A stretch of 64,000 nucleotides of DNA from Jacaranda mimosifolia (lineage: Eukaryota; Streptophyta; Magnoliopsida; Lamiales; Bignoniaceae), in NCBI GenBank assembly GCA_018894105.1, contig CM032128.1:15543001-15607000 (forward strand), given 5' to 3'. A program made the translations under genes and the position numbers. The notes below the pieces were generated by a model, which did not search any database, was not told the DNA's origin, and was given only the letters and a program-made list of their open reading frames with translations. This document shows, in pieces, positions 1-11,283 of the stretch (the first letter of the stretch is position 1; each line of letters begins with the position of its first letter).

Positions 1-80
1 GTTCCCCATTTGGGACAGAAATGAGGCATCTCAGACCCACACAGGTGCTTTTGATAAAATCAAACTTCCATGGTATTTTT
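1..80 (-). pseudogene. Decayed partial copy of PHT4;1 exon 5
   Basis: The reverse complement of these bases resembles the second half of exon 5 of the neighbouring transporter gene (about 750-830): it starts at an IPW-like codon triplet, keeps the AAAAGCACCTGT block and ends in a degraded counterpart of the HFCHNWG segment. Small indels and substitutions break the frame, so it cannot encode the conserved peptide. It may be the edge of a larger partial duplication continuing to the left of the window, or may lie inside intron 5 of the gene. Confidence 0.7.
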
Positions 81-709
81 TATGACTGACTTTTCTATTT
101 TTCTTGCGGGGAGGGGGAGTGAGGACTGTTTATAGGAAGGTGGAATGGTAGATGTCATGGGTAGCTTACGACTTTATAATGCGGCAAATGTTAACTTGGC
201 TTTTCCGTATATGCAGCTAATTGCTCTTTTGTGAGACATTCTTTTCCATCCAATTCCATAATTAGTTATGTTGTTAATAGTTGTTGAAAATATTTAAAAT
301 TCCATCGCAACGCATATCCCAAGGCCTATGCAAACCCAATAAACAAGAGGAACAAGGAATGACTCCTTGATTTGGATGTCATATGTAATAGGAATTAAGA
401 AGGAAAGCCTTAGGCACTTTTGCAAAACCTAGGGGGTCCTGAGGATACACAACCAGGAATGAGAGACGAATGTTTTTGTTGCAAGCAATTTCAGGCTTAC
501 TTCTCCAACAATCATACTAAATTCTTTTGGTGACTGTGTTTCTCGTTTCCATAATGTTGGTATTCAGGTTTAATCATGTTTAACAAGTAATTGGTAATCC
601 TTGTATTACTTTCAAGCATGTCCCACAGTTACTAATAAGGTAATTCAAACTATAATACTAAAAGTACCAGCCAACACTGACAAGCTTATTCAAAGCAATC
701 AGAATATAC

Positions 710-3700
710 CTGGTGATAATATGTTGGCATCCAAGTAAGAAGGATGAATGTTCCCCAATTGTGACAGAAATGAGACATTATCAGGGCCCAGACAGGTGCT
801 TTTGATAATATTAATCTCCATGGTATGGATTTAACAGGTTCCTTCGATGTGCTGCTGCAAAGAATCAGCTTCTTTTCTGCAGGCAGTAGTTGAGGATCCT
901 CAAGAGGTGAACTTTGTGCCTACATTATGCAGTCCTGTCATGAGTAATATTTCTTATTCAAAGTCCAAGTTCATGCTAATTGAGAATTACCTTGTTAAGC
1001 CACAGTGCGAACCAAATTGTGCCTAGAGAACCAAATGAATAAAAGACAGATGGCCAGCCAAATTTATGGATCAACATTGGTGAAAATGCCAGACCAGTTA
1101 CAGATCCAAGATACATCCCACTGTAAACCAGTGCCAGCGATCTACTTCTCTCTGATACAGGAACCCATTTTGACAGTATATTATTCATAGCAGGCATTGC
1201 AACACCCTGCAAGAGAGTGATCTAATTTACTCCAATAGAAAACTTAATTAAATGATATCCTTAGTGACATCATTGATTTGGACGTGAAAATGGCAAGCCA
1301 AATAACAACCTAATCCACAACACAGCAGTACAAGCTCAGGACATAGTCCTCATTATTATTGCATTCTAAACAGAAAATTAGAGTAAGAAGAATTATTTAT
1401 CAGATATGATACCAACCTCACCAATACCCATGAAAGCACGAACCACAAGTAAAAAAGGCAAACCAACTTTTGCTGCAATTGGTGTGAGTGCTGTTGCTAT
1501 TGACCACCAAACTACACCAAATCCTAGAACAAACTTGCCACCAACAGTGTCTGCCCATATACCTCCTGCAACCTGAACTTCACACCATGAATAAAATTAT
1601 AAGATTTCAATTCCCAATCTGAAAGAGAGCATTATAGTGTTGTATAAAAGCTATATATAGAAAAGGTTGAAGCTAGATAAATAAAAGCAAACTAAGACTT
1701 CAGACCAAAATTGAGCATATCAATCTCAGCATCAAAGATGTGAAGCATATGATGTAGGAAACTACTAGATGTGAAGCATATGATGTAGGAAACTATTAAT
1801 TTTCCATTAAAAAGAAAAAGGGTAAATAGCAGACACCCCCAACGTATAGGGTCATGTACACTTTGCCCCCCAACCGTTGCAAGTGTGTGGAACAATTACC
1901 TAACCTTTAGTAAATGTGCTTGAATACCCCCTCATTCCATTTTCCGGCAAAATATTCCACCGGAGATGCTGAAATACTTATTTTGTACTTTACCTCCTCA
2001 ACTTTAATAAAATGTGCATTTAACAATCCAATCATTCTAAAATATCACACTTTTATCATTAAATTTCTATTTTTATAGAACAAAGTGAAATATTTTATAA
2101 AAAATATTATCACACACTAATCACTTGTCAACATATGAAAAGTTAAATTATTTTGAACTATCATATAATTTTAAATTAATCTTATATTATAATTTACTTG
2201 GTTTATATACATGAAATGATTAAAATTAATTTTAAAATTATATCCTAATTGATTTTTATATCAATATAATATTATGCATATTTGTTAGCAAATGGTATTT
2301 AATTAATATTTTAAATTTAAATAGAGTAATAAATCAGAGAGATAATGTTGATACTAAGATATACGTTATTTGCTATCAATATTCGTCCGACTAGCGTCAC
2401 ATATCTTATTCTTATTCATATTAAAACTCTAAACCACTTACACTCTTAGTTAAACACATAAGCACAAATTTATACGTACTCCATAACGATCATTTGGTAA
2501 TATAACCCTAGAATTAATTTAATTATCTTACACACATCAATTTAGAAAAAATTTAACCATTAAATTGGTTTATACATTTCAAATTACTCAAATTGACTGA
2601 ACATATGATATATTGATAATTAAGTAATGTATGGTAACAATTTTTGGCAAAATATTTTACTTTATTCCACCAAATAAGAATTTAATGCTAAGGATAACAT
2701 TTTAAGTGCTTTAGGTGGCTAAATGTAAATTTTTTAAAACATCAGGGGCAAAGTGCAACAACTTTAAAATATATCGCCGGAAAATGGAACGAGAAGGCAT
2801 TCAAGCACTTTTAGCAAAGGTTGGGCAATCGTTCCGCACACTTGCAATGATTGGGGGGCAAAGTGCAAATGACCCTGTACATTGGGTGGTTGTCTACTAT
2901 TTGCCCAAAAGAAAACACTAAGATTTCAGGCTCAAAGTGAACACTCAAGCATAATTGTCAATGCCTCAGCAGTGAATCACAAGATGCAGATAAAAACAAT
3001 ATTAATTGGTCACAAAAAAATATGGTTATCTTCATTACCTGAGTGAGAAGGTAACCCCAGAAAAAAGAAGACTGAATCAAACCAACAGTTGTGGGACTCC
3101 AGTGGAACTCTGATGACATTGGAAGTATTGCAATGCTCATGTTTACCTACAGGATAATATCTGCTTAAACTCCCAACAGAAAATTCCCAGAATCATGAGA
3201 AATATAATAGCATCGTTCATTTTTCAACAATTCTAAAGAAAAATAAACTGAGAGATCAAAATGAAACTGCCACGCAAAAAATGGGACTCACAGTTCAGAT
3301 TTACCTTTTACAATATTGTAAGAAGTGGAGAGACTTAATGATCATTACAAGAGGCAGAGTTAGTTATGGCGCCAAGTAAATGGCAAAAAATGCTGATATA
3401 AAGGGTGTACTGCTCCAACTTATTGAGATCAGTATATGTAGTCTTAGCCTTCCTTGTAACATACGGATGACCTTTTAAAATAAGTTCAAAAGCAATGCTG
3501 CACTACAAAATAAACAGAAGTACCAATGGGGTCAAATAACCCCAGAGGAAATAAATCCTTTCCTTATTTTAATTTGACTGCTACAATTGTTACAAAAGGA
3601 AGAATAAGAACTGAGTGGTCAATCTGAGAAGATTGACACAAATGATCCACTTAACCATGGAACACATTTAAGAGAAAGGTGGTTTTTTTATATAATTCTA

Positions 3701-6700
3701 TTGCTAGTTCATGAAAAATGCAAATGAAATCATGAAAATAAAAATCCAAGCCCCGTTACATGGGAAAGAATCTCCTTACATACTCTTTACATTTTAACTA
3801 TTCTATCTCCATCTGATGAAAAGTTCCATAAAATAATTAATAGGGTTACTTAACTACCCCTAAAGTTTGGCCTATTTACAAAAAAAAACCCAAAAAAGTT
3901 TCAAAATTACCACCTCATTGCTTTTCTCATGTACACATCAAGCCGTTTTCTCTTCAGCCCACCAAAAAATCCTCAGGTTTTGCTTGTTAGGAACCCAAAT
4001 TTGCCCTTAATGTACTGTTCATCAGACTTGAGGAGACGAAAATGCCCTTGACCGATTTGTAATATTTAAGGTGTAAATTTAACATTGTATGTATACACAA
4101 CATTGAGTCCTTCTAAATTCCTTAAAAATTATTAACTAAGATACAAAATTACTAAACTACTAAGCATTAATTGAGGAAATGTTTACTTATTCAAACTATA
4201 AATACCTAGAATAAAAAAATATTCTTAAAAAATAAAAACATATTATTTCTTGAAGTAGGTTTTTATATAATTTAGATTGCTCATAATAAATTTAAATATA
4301 GTCGATATTTATAAAATTTCATAAATATTGGATAGTATTCTAAATTCAAACTTTAAGCAAAAATCAAAAATAGTTGAACAATATAATTTTGATAATTTTA
4401 AATTACATACTCAATAATGTTAAAATAATTTAATTAAATCCATTTGTTAATTAAGAAATAAAATAAGTAAAAAATTAAAAAACAAAAGTAAAAATCTAAA
4501 TCTATCATCTTAGACAATACTATTTTAATAATTTTAAATTACATACTCAGTAATGTCAAAATAATAAATATATCTAAAATAGTTTAATTGAATTTATTCA
4601 CTAATTAAGAAATAAAATAAGTAAAAAGTTAAAAAAATGAAAATCTAAATCCATCATCTTGATTCCCTTATGTCCTCCATCCACCCACCCACCCACCCAC
4701 TGGCCACCCATCTGACCAGATCTGGCCATTTTCCCAAGGCTGCCCTGGACATCCTAGCAATTATTAGCCCCTTGATGCGTTGGATGCCATCAACATGGTG
4801 GCCTTAGTATGCCAACACGCAAAAGAGTGTCGATAAGGAGAGACACAATACCTGGGCCAAGCGTGGTGCATGACGAGCTGGTCGCGAGTGTAGATAGGAC
4901 CGTATTGCGTTTAGTATACCATATGTGGGCAAATTATTGGCACAGTGGGCTGAGACATAATGCGCAAGTATCAAATAGTGGTTGGATGGTGTGTGTGTGT
5001 GTGTGTGCGGACTTCGGCAGCGCCGCAGCGGGCACATTTGCGACGAGCAAGATCACCCGATGAGCACTAAAACTAAGATAGGTGCGTGTCATATGGGTAT
5101 GTGGCACGTGAACAACAATTGGCAAGACTGATAGGGGCGATAGTTAGCAAGAGTAGTTGGCAGATGGTTGGGCATGTGCAAGGTTTGTGGGCAGTCGAAA
5201 TCTTACTCATTCAATGAAACCTTTAGGACATTTGGCATTACAGTTTGCCTCCTAGACAACCGCTTGGACACCTAGCAACTTGTTAGCCTAGGCATTGCCA
5301 GACATTGGTTTTTCATAAGCTAGCTCCCAATGATGGAGGATGTCCTCTGCACATAGGTTTGTGGGCTTTTGCATATATTTTAGCTATAACCTCACAAGTT
5401 TGTTGTTAGATTTTGAGTGCAGACTATGTATGAAGGTTGACAGTCCTTTGTATGGAATTATTAAAGAATTAATATACAGATTCGGAGTTTCCCGTAATCT
5501 TATTTTGTTGCTTATTGTTCACTACATGCATGTTTAGATTGTTGCCCTTGTATGTTTAACTCCAAACCTCCAAAAGTAAGTACAAGATGCATTGCTTGAG
5601 ATGGATTGACTAGTTTATTGGTGGGGTAAGGCCACAAAATGAGTGAAAAACTTGGCACAAAATTTATGGTCAAATTTATCCCTATGACAAAGTGACAGTT
5701 GGTGTGGCAGGCGGGGTGCAATACTATACATATGTTATATTTATATACACACACATACATATATGTACTATATGTATGTATATATATGTATAATATGTAT
5801 ATATATGCATATGAATATATATATATGTATACATGTACATATATAAATATATAAATATTTCGTAATATACTTTTTCGTAGAGCGGTTTTGTGTCATTTCA
5901 CGTTTTCCTGTTTTTGGCTTTTTTTTTTTTTTTTTTTCCAGTTAGAGTCATTTTGGACATTCATAGATTCTGATCATTCTAACAGAGGATCGTGAGGTTG
6001 GAGAGACTATTTGTAATAATGAAACTTTTCTGAGTTTTTTGCAAATAGGCCAAACCTCATGACAACCTAGGTAATTACCCTTAATTAAAAATAAAATTAC
6101 AATGTTGCTTAGTTGGAGGTCATTACTACCCTTTAGTAATTGTGAATATTTATCAGTGATGGAAAATCTTTCTCCTATTAAAATCCAATTTTCATTTCAT
6201 CTAGGACAGAACAGAGTAGATAAATACCAATAACTCCTAGATGGGCCATTATCTATGGAATAGATACTTTAGAAATTATACACATGTACTCCTGGCAATT
6301 AAAAGTAGGTTTCAGAATTCGTAAAATATAGTAAAAAAATTTCAGGCATTAAATTACCAACAGAAAAATTTTGGATATTTCAACACAATTAATGATCCCT
6401 CATAATGTTATTCCTAATGAGTTCATTACTGAACATGCCACAAAGGAATGCTGGGTATATCACATCCAATTAAGAACGATATAAGTTACCCGGCCAATAC
6501 TTTTGCATGACAAATCTGCTGGTAATAAACCACTATGACTGGAACATTCTTCTGATAAAGAAAGATTAGATGCACGTAAAACTAACATAAATCTGGAATA
6601 TAATTCTCAGTAATGGCCAACCTAGAACATCAGAAAATCCAAAAGCTGAAGGTGATAAACTAATCTCAACAAGCCAGCCCCCTATGTAAAGATGCGGAAA

Positions 6701-8319
6701 ACCTTAGCATGATATTCTCTCACAAGCATGCTTATATGGTGACCTGTACTGTCCTAAATGATTTGTGAACTAGACAAAAGCCTAATGGTAGGGCTTTTGC
6801 AGAATATCTACTAATGGTGATTGACCATTTGATAGAGATAAAAAGAAGGATGTGATGCACATAATTAGTTTCCAACCATTAGTGAAGTGTTGGCTAATGC
6901 TCTGTATAAATAGGATGTACTATGCAATTGAGCAATGACTAAAATGGCAGTCAAACAAGAAAGAATGGGAGAACAAGCATTACAACTAAAGTGTTGGTTA
7001 ATGCTCTGTATAAATAGGATGTACTATGCAATTGAGCAATGACTAAGATGGCAGTAAAACAAGAAAGAATGGGAGAACAAGCATTACAACTAAATATATC
7101 AATAACCTTATCCAACTATCACAACTGATGAACATATCCACAATAAGTAGGAATCATTACTAGTTAATCATATAAGTTTAAGATGTGGTAGCACATAAAG
7201 GAGGACCCTTCCTCCTTTCAGATGAGGTAGATCTCATAGAGCTTGATAATTCTTGCTGTAGCAAATCTAAGGTGTTGATGGATGCAAGAAGTATATTTCA
7301 TATTTAATTATGCAACAAGGTGCTGATAGAAACCCACTTTTAAGTTTCATAGGACAGTGCCAAATAAGTTTCTTAATTTCCTCTTCTACTGAATCTATAA
7401 ATTTCTTCAAATAATTCTCCAGTTAACTACTAAGGGCAGCACACCGCACCTACACATGAACGATAGGCTTGGTAAAGCCCAAACTACATAATCTGCAGAA
7501 AGCTCTATGTTTTGTCCTCAATAATCCATTGAAGAATCTTCATCTGTTCTTTCCTATCGTAAGATAACACGAGGCCACCGCAAACTGAAACTTTTCACAG
7601 ATTCAAGTTAATGTTTTTCCATATTACGTATAACTACTGTATCCCATCAATTCTTAAATATTGCCCGCATTAGCACAAACTGAATGCACAAAAAAGGAAA
7701 ATATTAATTTTCTGAAATACGCAACTAGAATTAGCACATGAGCCCATAAAATTAATAAATGGCCAAAATGTGTCCTATTCAATTAGCTATTGACTGGTAA
7801 AAAGGGAAAAATTCCCCATTAAGCAACAACTTGCGCTGTGATTCAAAAAGGAAAAGAAATCAATATAGATGCATTGCTTACTCTATCCATATTGCATAGT
7901 AGGAAAGCCGAGGAGCACAGAAGCACGATCACCCAACGCTTCGGAAACTGTTCCCACCACGGAACCGTACGGGCATTGCCGCCACCATCATCATCCGTCA
8001 GAAAAACTTGGTCAAATTGAACAGACTCGGGCGGCGATTCCGCAACATCATACGGCTCTGACTTCACATCTGCCCGCACTCTTCCACTCTTTATCCTCGA
8101 AATGAAGCCATTCCTAGAATATATGGGGTGAAAATGGGCCCTTCGACAGGGACACAACTGCAATAGGAGGCGAGACTTAGAGTGAAAAGTAGTTCTGGGG
8201 GAAATAATGAGGTGGGTCTTTGGAGCAGAGTAAGAAATCAGCAAAGCTCTGGCGTTCATGGCGGGAGAGCCTATAAAGAAGAAATTCTGAACTATGACCG
8301 AGTTGGCTCCCTTATTCAT
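710..8319 (-). CDS. PHT4;1: Plastid sodium-dependent phosphate/anion transporter, PHT4;1 (ANTR1) type, 5' part (5 exons)
   Basis: A major facilitator superfamily transporter that moves inorganic phosphate across a chloroplast membrane; the Arabidopsis PHT4;1 protein acts at the thylakoid. Exons on the minus strand: 7882-8319, 3039-3146, 1417-1572, 991-1206 and 710-919, all with GT-AG borders and all phase 0, giving 376 residues of a family usually near 510. The remaining C-terminal exons must lie left of base 1. The first ATG is at 8319, but the ATG at 8259 (MNARALL) matches the family start better and leads into a Ser/Arg-rich transit-peptide-like region. After it come WEQFPKRWVIVLL with the first membrane helix, CNMDRVNMSIAILPMS across the exon 1/2 joint, the MFS loop motif GGIWADTVGGK, GIGEGVAMPAMNNILSKW, and HFCHNWGTFILLTWMPTYYHQ-type sequence at the end of exon 5. 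The exon 5 residues following SKEPVKSIPW favour PHT4;1 over PHT4;4. Introns 1 (4.7 kb) and 2 (1.5 kb) are swollen by transposons; introns 3 and 4 are short. No damage is seen in the coding exons. Confidence 0.95.
1737..1798. repeat. 31-bp tandem duplication
   Basis: Two adjacent, nearly identical 31-bp units (GATGTGAAGCATATGATGTA...) lie in intron 2 of the transporter gene, just beside the MULE-type MITE. They differ at one base near the end. No coding role is apparent. Confidence 0.9.
1820..2906. mobile_element. MULE-type non-autonomous element in PHT4;1 intron 2
   Basis: The first ~130 bp (GGGTAAATAGCAGACAC...) match the reverse complement of the last ~130 bp (GGGCAAATAGTAGACAA...), including shared blocks CACTTTGCCCCCCAA and TTCCATTTTCCGGC. 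The flanks AAAGAAAAA (left) and AAAAGAAAA (right) could be a worn 9-bp target duplication. The interior is AT-rich with no transposase. The long ends and possible 9-bp duplication fit a Mutator-derived MITE; the class is inferred from structure only. Confidence 0.85.
4989..5007. repeat. (GT)n microsatellite
   Basis: A run of about nine GT dinucleotides inside the GC-rich core of the 3843-6080 element. It explains the Cys-Val runs seen when the region is translated. Confidence 0.95.
5740..5862. repeat. AT/ATGT-rich microsatellite
   Basis: An alternating TATATA/TATGTA tract with a few ACAC interruptions, low complexity and non-coding, within the 3843-6080 element. Confidence 0.9.
6885..7092. 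repeat. 104-bp tandem duplication in PHT4;1 intron 1
   Basis: Two adjacent units with a 104-bp period and very few differences, each running from AAGTGTTGG(C/T)TAATGC to ACAAGCATTACAACT. Each contains TGTATAAATAG, which resembles a plant TATA box on the plus strand. No gene follows it, so I take this as chance. The near identity suggests a recent duplication. Confidence 0.92.
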
Positions 8320-8618
8320 TAATCATGGTGAAAACTGGGGTGCTGGGGATATTTTCCGACCACTGGTTGTTGCTTACACACGTGTCCTGGAGAGGATCCA
8401 AACGGGATAAACTGTGGCTATCATACCCATTACCCAGCTCGGCTGCTCCTGGGTATTCTTTTTACTTTTTAGTTCGATAATATCATAATATGTTCTAGTT
8501 TGTGTTTTAACTTTTTGCGGTTCGTTTTGCACCTCAGTTTGTAGAATCCCTCCAAATGTGAATTACTTTTTTTATTAATTTATTATTCTATGGTTTTCAA
8601 TTAATATACTGCTTTAGT
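8320..8618. other. Upstream region of PHT4;1
   Basis: This is the short promoter/5' UTR interval between the transporter start and the LTR element at 8624. Apart from the G-box at 8378-8387 it holds AT-rich sequence with no ORF. The LTR retrotransposon begins only about 300 bp upstream of the coding start, so it limits the proximal promoter. Confidence 0.6.
8378..8387 (-). promoter_or_regulatory. G-box/ABRE-like site upstream of PHT4;1
   Basis: ACACGTGTCC contains the palindromic CACGTG core, 60 bp upstream of the first ATG at 8319 (about 120 bp from the preferred ATG at 8259). G-boxes with this flank are classic binding sites for plant bZIP and bHLH factors in ABA- and light-responsive promoters. 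The motif is seen directly; its use in this gene is inferred. Confidence 0.45.
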
Positions 8619-8623
8619 TTTGA

Positions 8624-9594
8624 TGCAATGCCCATAAAGTAAAATAATAATTACTAAAATTTAATTAATTTCATAGAGTGTTGACAGTAGGAATTAGTAG
8701 ATTTTAATAATTAATTAAGGCCACTATTTTATAAGTGAGAAAAAAGAATATGAAGCAATATTATTTTAATTAAAAAATGTGAAGAGGTGCATCTTTAGGA
8801 ATATGGAATAGTCGATTTTAATCCACAAATATGCAAGGGGCCTCATGTAATTAAAAATGAGGAGTGGTGATGTCTTAATCATATATTAGTGGGAATTATA
8901 TATTATTTTAATTTAAGAATATGTAAAGGTGCTATATAGTTAAGAATGAGGAGAAGCTCTATTAATTATATGTAGTGGAAATTAATTATTAGCTACAAGA
9001 TTAGACTATATATATGCTGAAAAATATGTGAGGACATTCTTGTTTTGTAGGTTGAGAGAAAAGAAGAGAGAATATTAAAGGAAGAAGAGAATAAGAATGA
9101 TATTGAAGTTATGTTTTCTATTTAACTTCGTAGTATTAGTGCAAGGTGAGTGTTTTACTTATATTTAAAGTTTAAGATATTCTTTAGTATGGAGGATTAC
9201 AAATATGTTCTTTTGCATAACCATGTTGATTATAACATTTTGTTGTGTGATATGAAATCTATGTGATGTGGAATATTTGTTACATACCAGCACGAAACTA
9301 ATTCCGAATTGGAAGTTTCATTATGGTGGTTGGATTGTCTACCAGTTTTAGTATTATAGTTACATGGTAATATTGGCTATTATGAGTTATTTTGAATTAT
9401 TGAATATTTCATATCTTAACTATATTTAAAATCTTTGCTGGGCTTCCAAACTCACTCTTTTCGTTAATAGTTTCATATGCAAGAGAAAACTAACAAGGTC
9501 AAAAGATAAAGAGCAACCTTTTTAGTTGAAGTTTTCATTCATGGGTTTGTATATAAAAGTTATATCTTTTATTTTGTTAAGTTCGAGCGTGACA
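8624..9594 (+). repeat. 5' LTR of compact element
   Basis: Starts TGCAATGCCC and ends GTGACA; 971 bp. It includes a CTATATATATGC TATA-like sequence around 9007-9020 followed by AAAATATGTGAGGACATTC, a block kept in all three copies of this LTR and probably the retroelement promoter. Confidence 0.9.
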
Positions 9595-9597
9595 AAA

Positions 9598-9610
9598 TGG
9601 TATCAGAGCC
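9598..9610 (+). other. Primer-binding site (initiator tRNA-Met type)
   Basis: TGGTATCAGAGCC is the usual plant retrotransposon primer site, complementary to the 3' end of initiator tRNA-Met. It lies 3 bp after the 5' LTR. It is not a tRNA gene. Confidence 0.93.
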
Positions 9611-9828
9611 AATTACCAACCTAAATATTGGGAGTTAAATGCTACACGGGATATAGTGCTACGCTTTTGGAAGCCACCTCTTGAATTTACGGGACAAAGT
9701 TCTATACATGTAAAAGCCACCTCTTGAACTTATAAGAGCCACCTCTAGAATCTCAATGCTTGGTGGCTAGTCCTAGACGACTTTAATCATGCTGCGATGA
9801 AGACGTCATGTTCTGAAGGAATGGTGAT

Positions 9829-10834
9829 TGTAATGCCCATAAAGTAAAATAATAATATTAAATTTTAATTAATTTAATAGAGTGTTAAGTGTAGAAATTA
9901 GTAGATTTTATAATTAATTAAAGAGACTATTTTATAAGTTAGAAAGAAGAATATGAAGTAGTGTCATTTTAATTCAATAATGTGAAGAGGTACATTTTTA
10001 TTTAGGAATATGGCATGGTGGATTTTAATTAAAGAATACGTAAAAGTAAATATGTACTTAAAAACAGGGAGCAGTAATGTCTTAATCATGTATTAGTGGG
10101 AAGTAGATAGTATTTTAATTCAAAAATATGTAAGAGTTCTATATATTAAGAATAATGAGTAGTTCTATTTTAATTATATGTTGGTGGAAATTAATTATGA
10201 GTTACAAAATTAGGCTATATATATATATGTTGGAAAATATGTGAGGACATTCTTGTTTTGTAGGTTGAGAGAAAAGAAGAGAGAATATTAAAGGAAAAAG
10301 AGAATAAGAATGATCTTGAAGTTATGTTTTCTATTTAACTTTGTAAAATTAGTCAATGTTAGTATTTTACTTTATTTAATATTTAAAATATTTTTTAGTA
10401 TGGGGGATTACATTTTAATCCTTAAAATGTGTAGATACGTTGTTTTGCATAACCGTGTTAACTATAACATTTTGCTAAATAACATGAAATTTATGCGTTA
10501 TGGAATCTTTGTTATATGCCAGCACAAAACTAGTTTCGAATACTTTGTAAATTTCGTTATGGTGGTTGGATTGTCCACCAATTTTGGGCTACATTCACAT
10601 GATAGTGTTGGATAAGTCATTATAAGTTATGTTGAATTATTGAATATTTTGCATCTTAAATATATTTAAAATGTTTGCTGGACTTCCACATTGACCCTTT
10701 TCATTGACATTTTCAAATGCGGGAGAGAATTAACAAGGTCAAGAGATAAAAAGCAACATTTTTAGTTGAAGTTTTTTCATTGATTTGTTTATAATATATA
10801 TATATATATATATTTGTTGAGTTGGGGCATAACA
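9829..10834 (+). repeat. 3' LTR of compact element
   Basis: Starts TGTAATGCCCATAAAG and ends GGGGCATAACA; 1006 bp. Its ends form a short inverted repeat (TGTAATGCCC/GGGGCATAACA). The short ORF at 10310-10615 is inside this LTR and is not a gene. Confidence 0.92.
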
Positions 10835-10854
10835 TTTGATATTTTAGTTTGATA

Positions 10855-11283
10855 ATAAGTTGTTTTTGTAAGATTTTTGGCCGTTTATTTTCATTTCCAA
10901 CTTCCATTTTCATTTTCATTTGGAAATGAAAATTGGAAACTAACACTTTCTAATACCTTTTTTTTTTTAGAAAACAATACACTTTTCTTCTCGAAACTCT
11001 TTCTAAACCTATCATATCATTCTACCATCACATCAATTAAATTCAAATTTAATTTGATATAAAGTATCAACTATCATTTTAAATTAATAAAATATACATA
11101 TATTTTAAAAATATAAATCAACCTACTTTTCAATTCTATAACTTATTCTAATCATTACTTTCCAATATTTCATCCAAATACATCTCAATTTTTATTTCCA
11201 TTTCATAACTAACTTTTTCAATTTTTGGAAATGTATGAAAATGCCTCTGGAAATAAAACCAAACAAGTTGTTTGTTACTTGTT
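10855..11283. mobile_element. Candidate hAT-like MITE
   Basis: The segment starts and ends next to AAGTTGTT(T), a possible 8-bp target duplication, and contains reciprocal TTTCATTTCCA / GGAAATGAAAAT tracts. The terminal inverted repeat is weak, so assignment is tentative. No coding content is visible. Confidence 0.35.

Larger units (their letters stand above)
3843..6080. mobile_element. MULE-type inverted-repeat element in PHT4;1 intron 1, with GC-rich core
   Basis: The ends GGGTTACTTAACTACC... (3843 onward) and, reversed, GGGTAATTACCTAGG... (back from 6080) share the block GTTTGGCCTATTT(A/G)CAAAAAA and a following AAAAGTTTC. The flanks (TAATTAATA left, TTAATTAAA right) are compatible with a 9-bp duplication blurred by AT palindromes. 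The interior holds an AT-rich stretch and then a GC-richer block (about 4670-5400) with no recognisable protein. It belongs to the same end-family as the elements at 22243, 27704 and 52785. Confidence 0.8.
8624..10834 (+). mobile_element. Compact non-autonomous LTR retrotransposon (TSD TTTGA)
   Basis: Two direct repeats of about 1 kb (8624-9594 and 9829-10834) begin TG(C/T)AATGCCCATAAAG and end in CA. Identical 5-bp flanks TTTGA at 8619-8623 and 10835-10839 are the target duplication. A TGGTATCAGAGCC primer-binding site starts 3 bp after the first LTR, which sets plus orientation. Only 234 bp separate the LTRs, with no gag or pol; this interval repeats AGCCACCTCT three times. The element is therefore a deletion derivative or a TRIM/SMART-like parasite mobilised in trans. 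The LTRs are visibly diverged, so it is old. A solo LTR of the same family lies at 61240-63988. Confidence 0.93.

Noticed and set aside
4809..5063. 84-residue ORF in the GC-rich core of the intron 1 element
   Set aside because: It includes a (GT)n run, matches no protein I know and lies inside a transposon; probably a chance frame.
9598..9610. Possible tRNA fragment
   Set aside because: TGGTATCAGAGCC is placed exactly as a retrotransposon primer-binding site; there is no cloverleaf around it.
10310..10615. 101-residue ORF
   Set aside because: It lies wholly inside the 3' LTR of the compact retrotransposon and is not kept in the other LTR copies.
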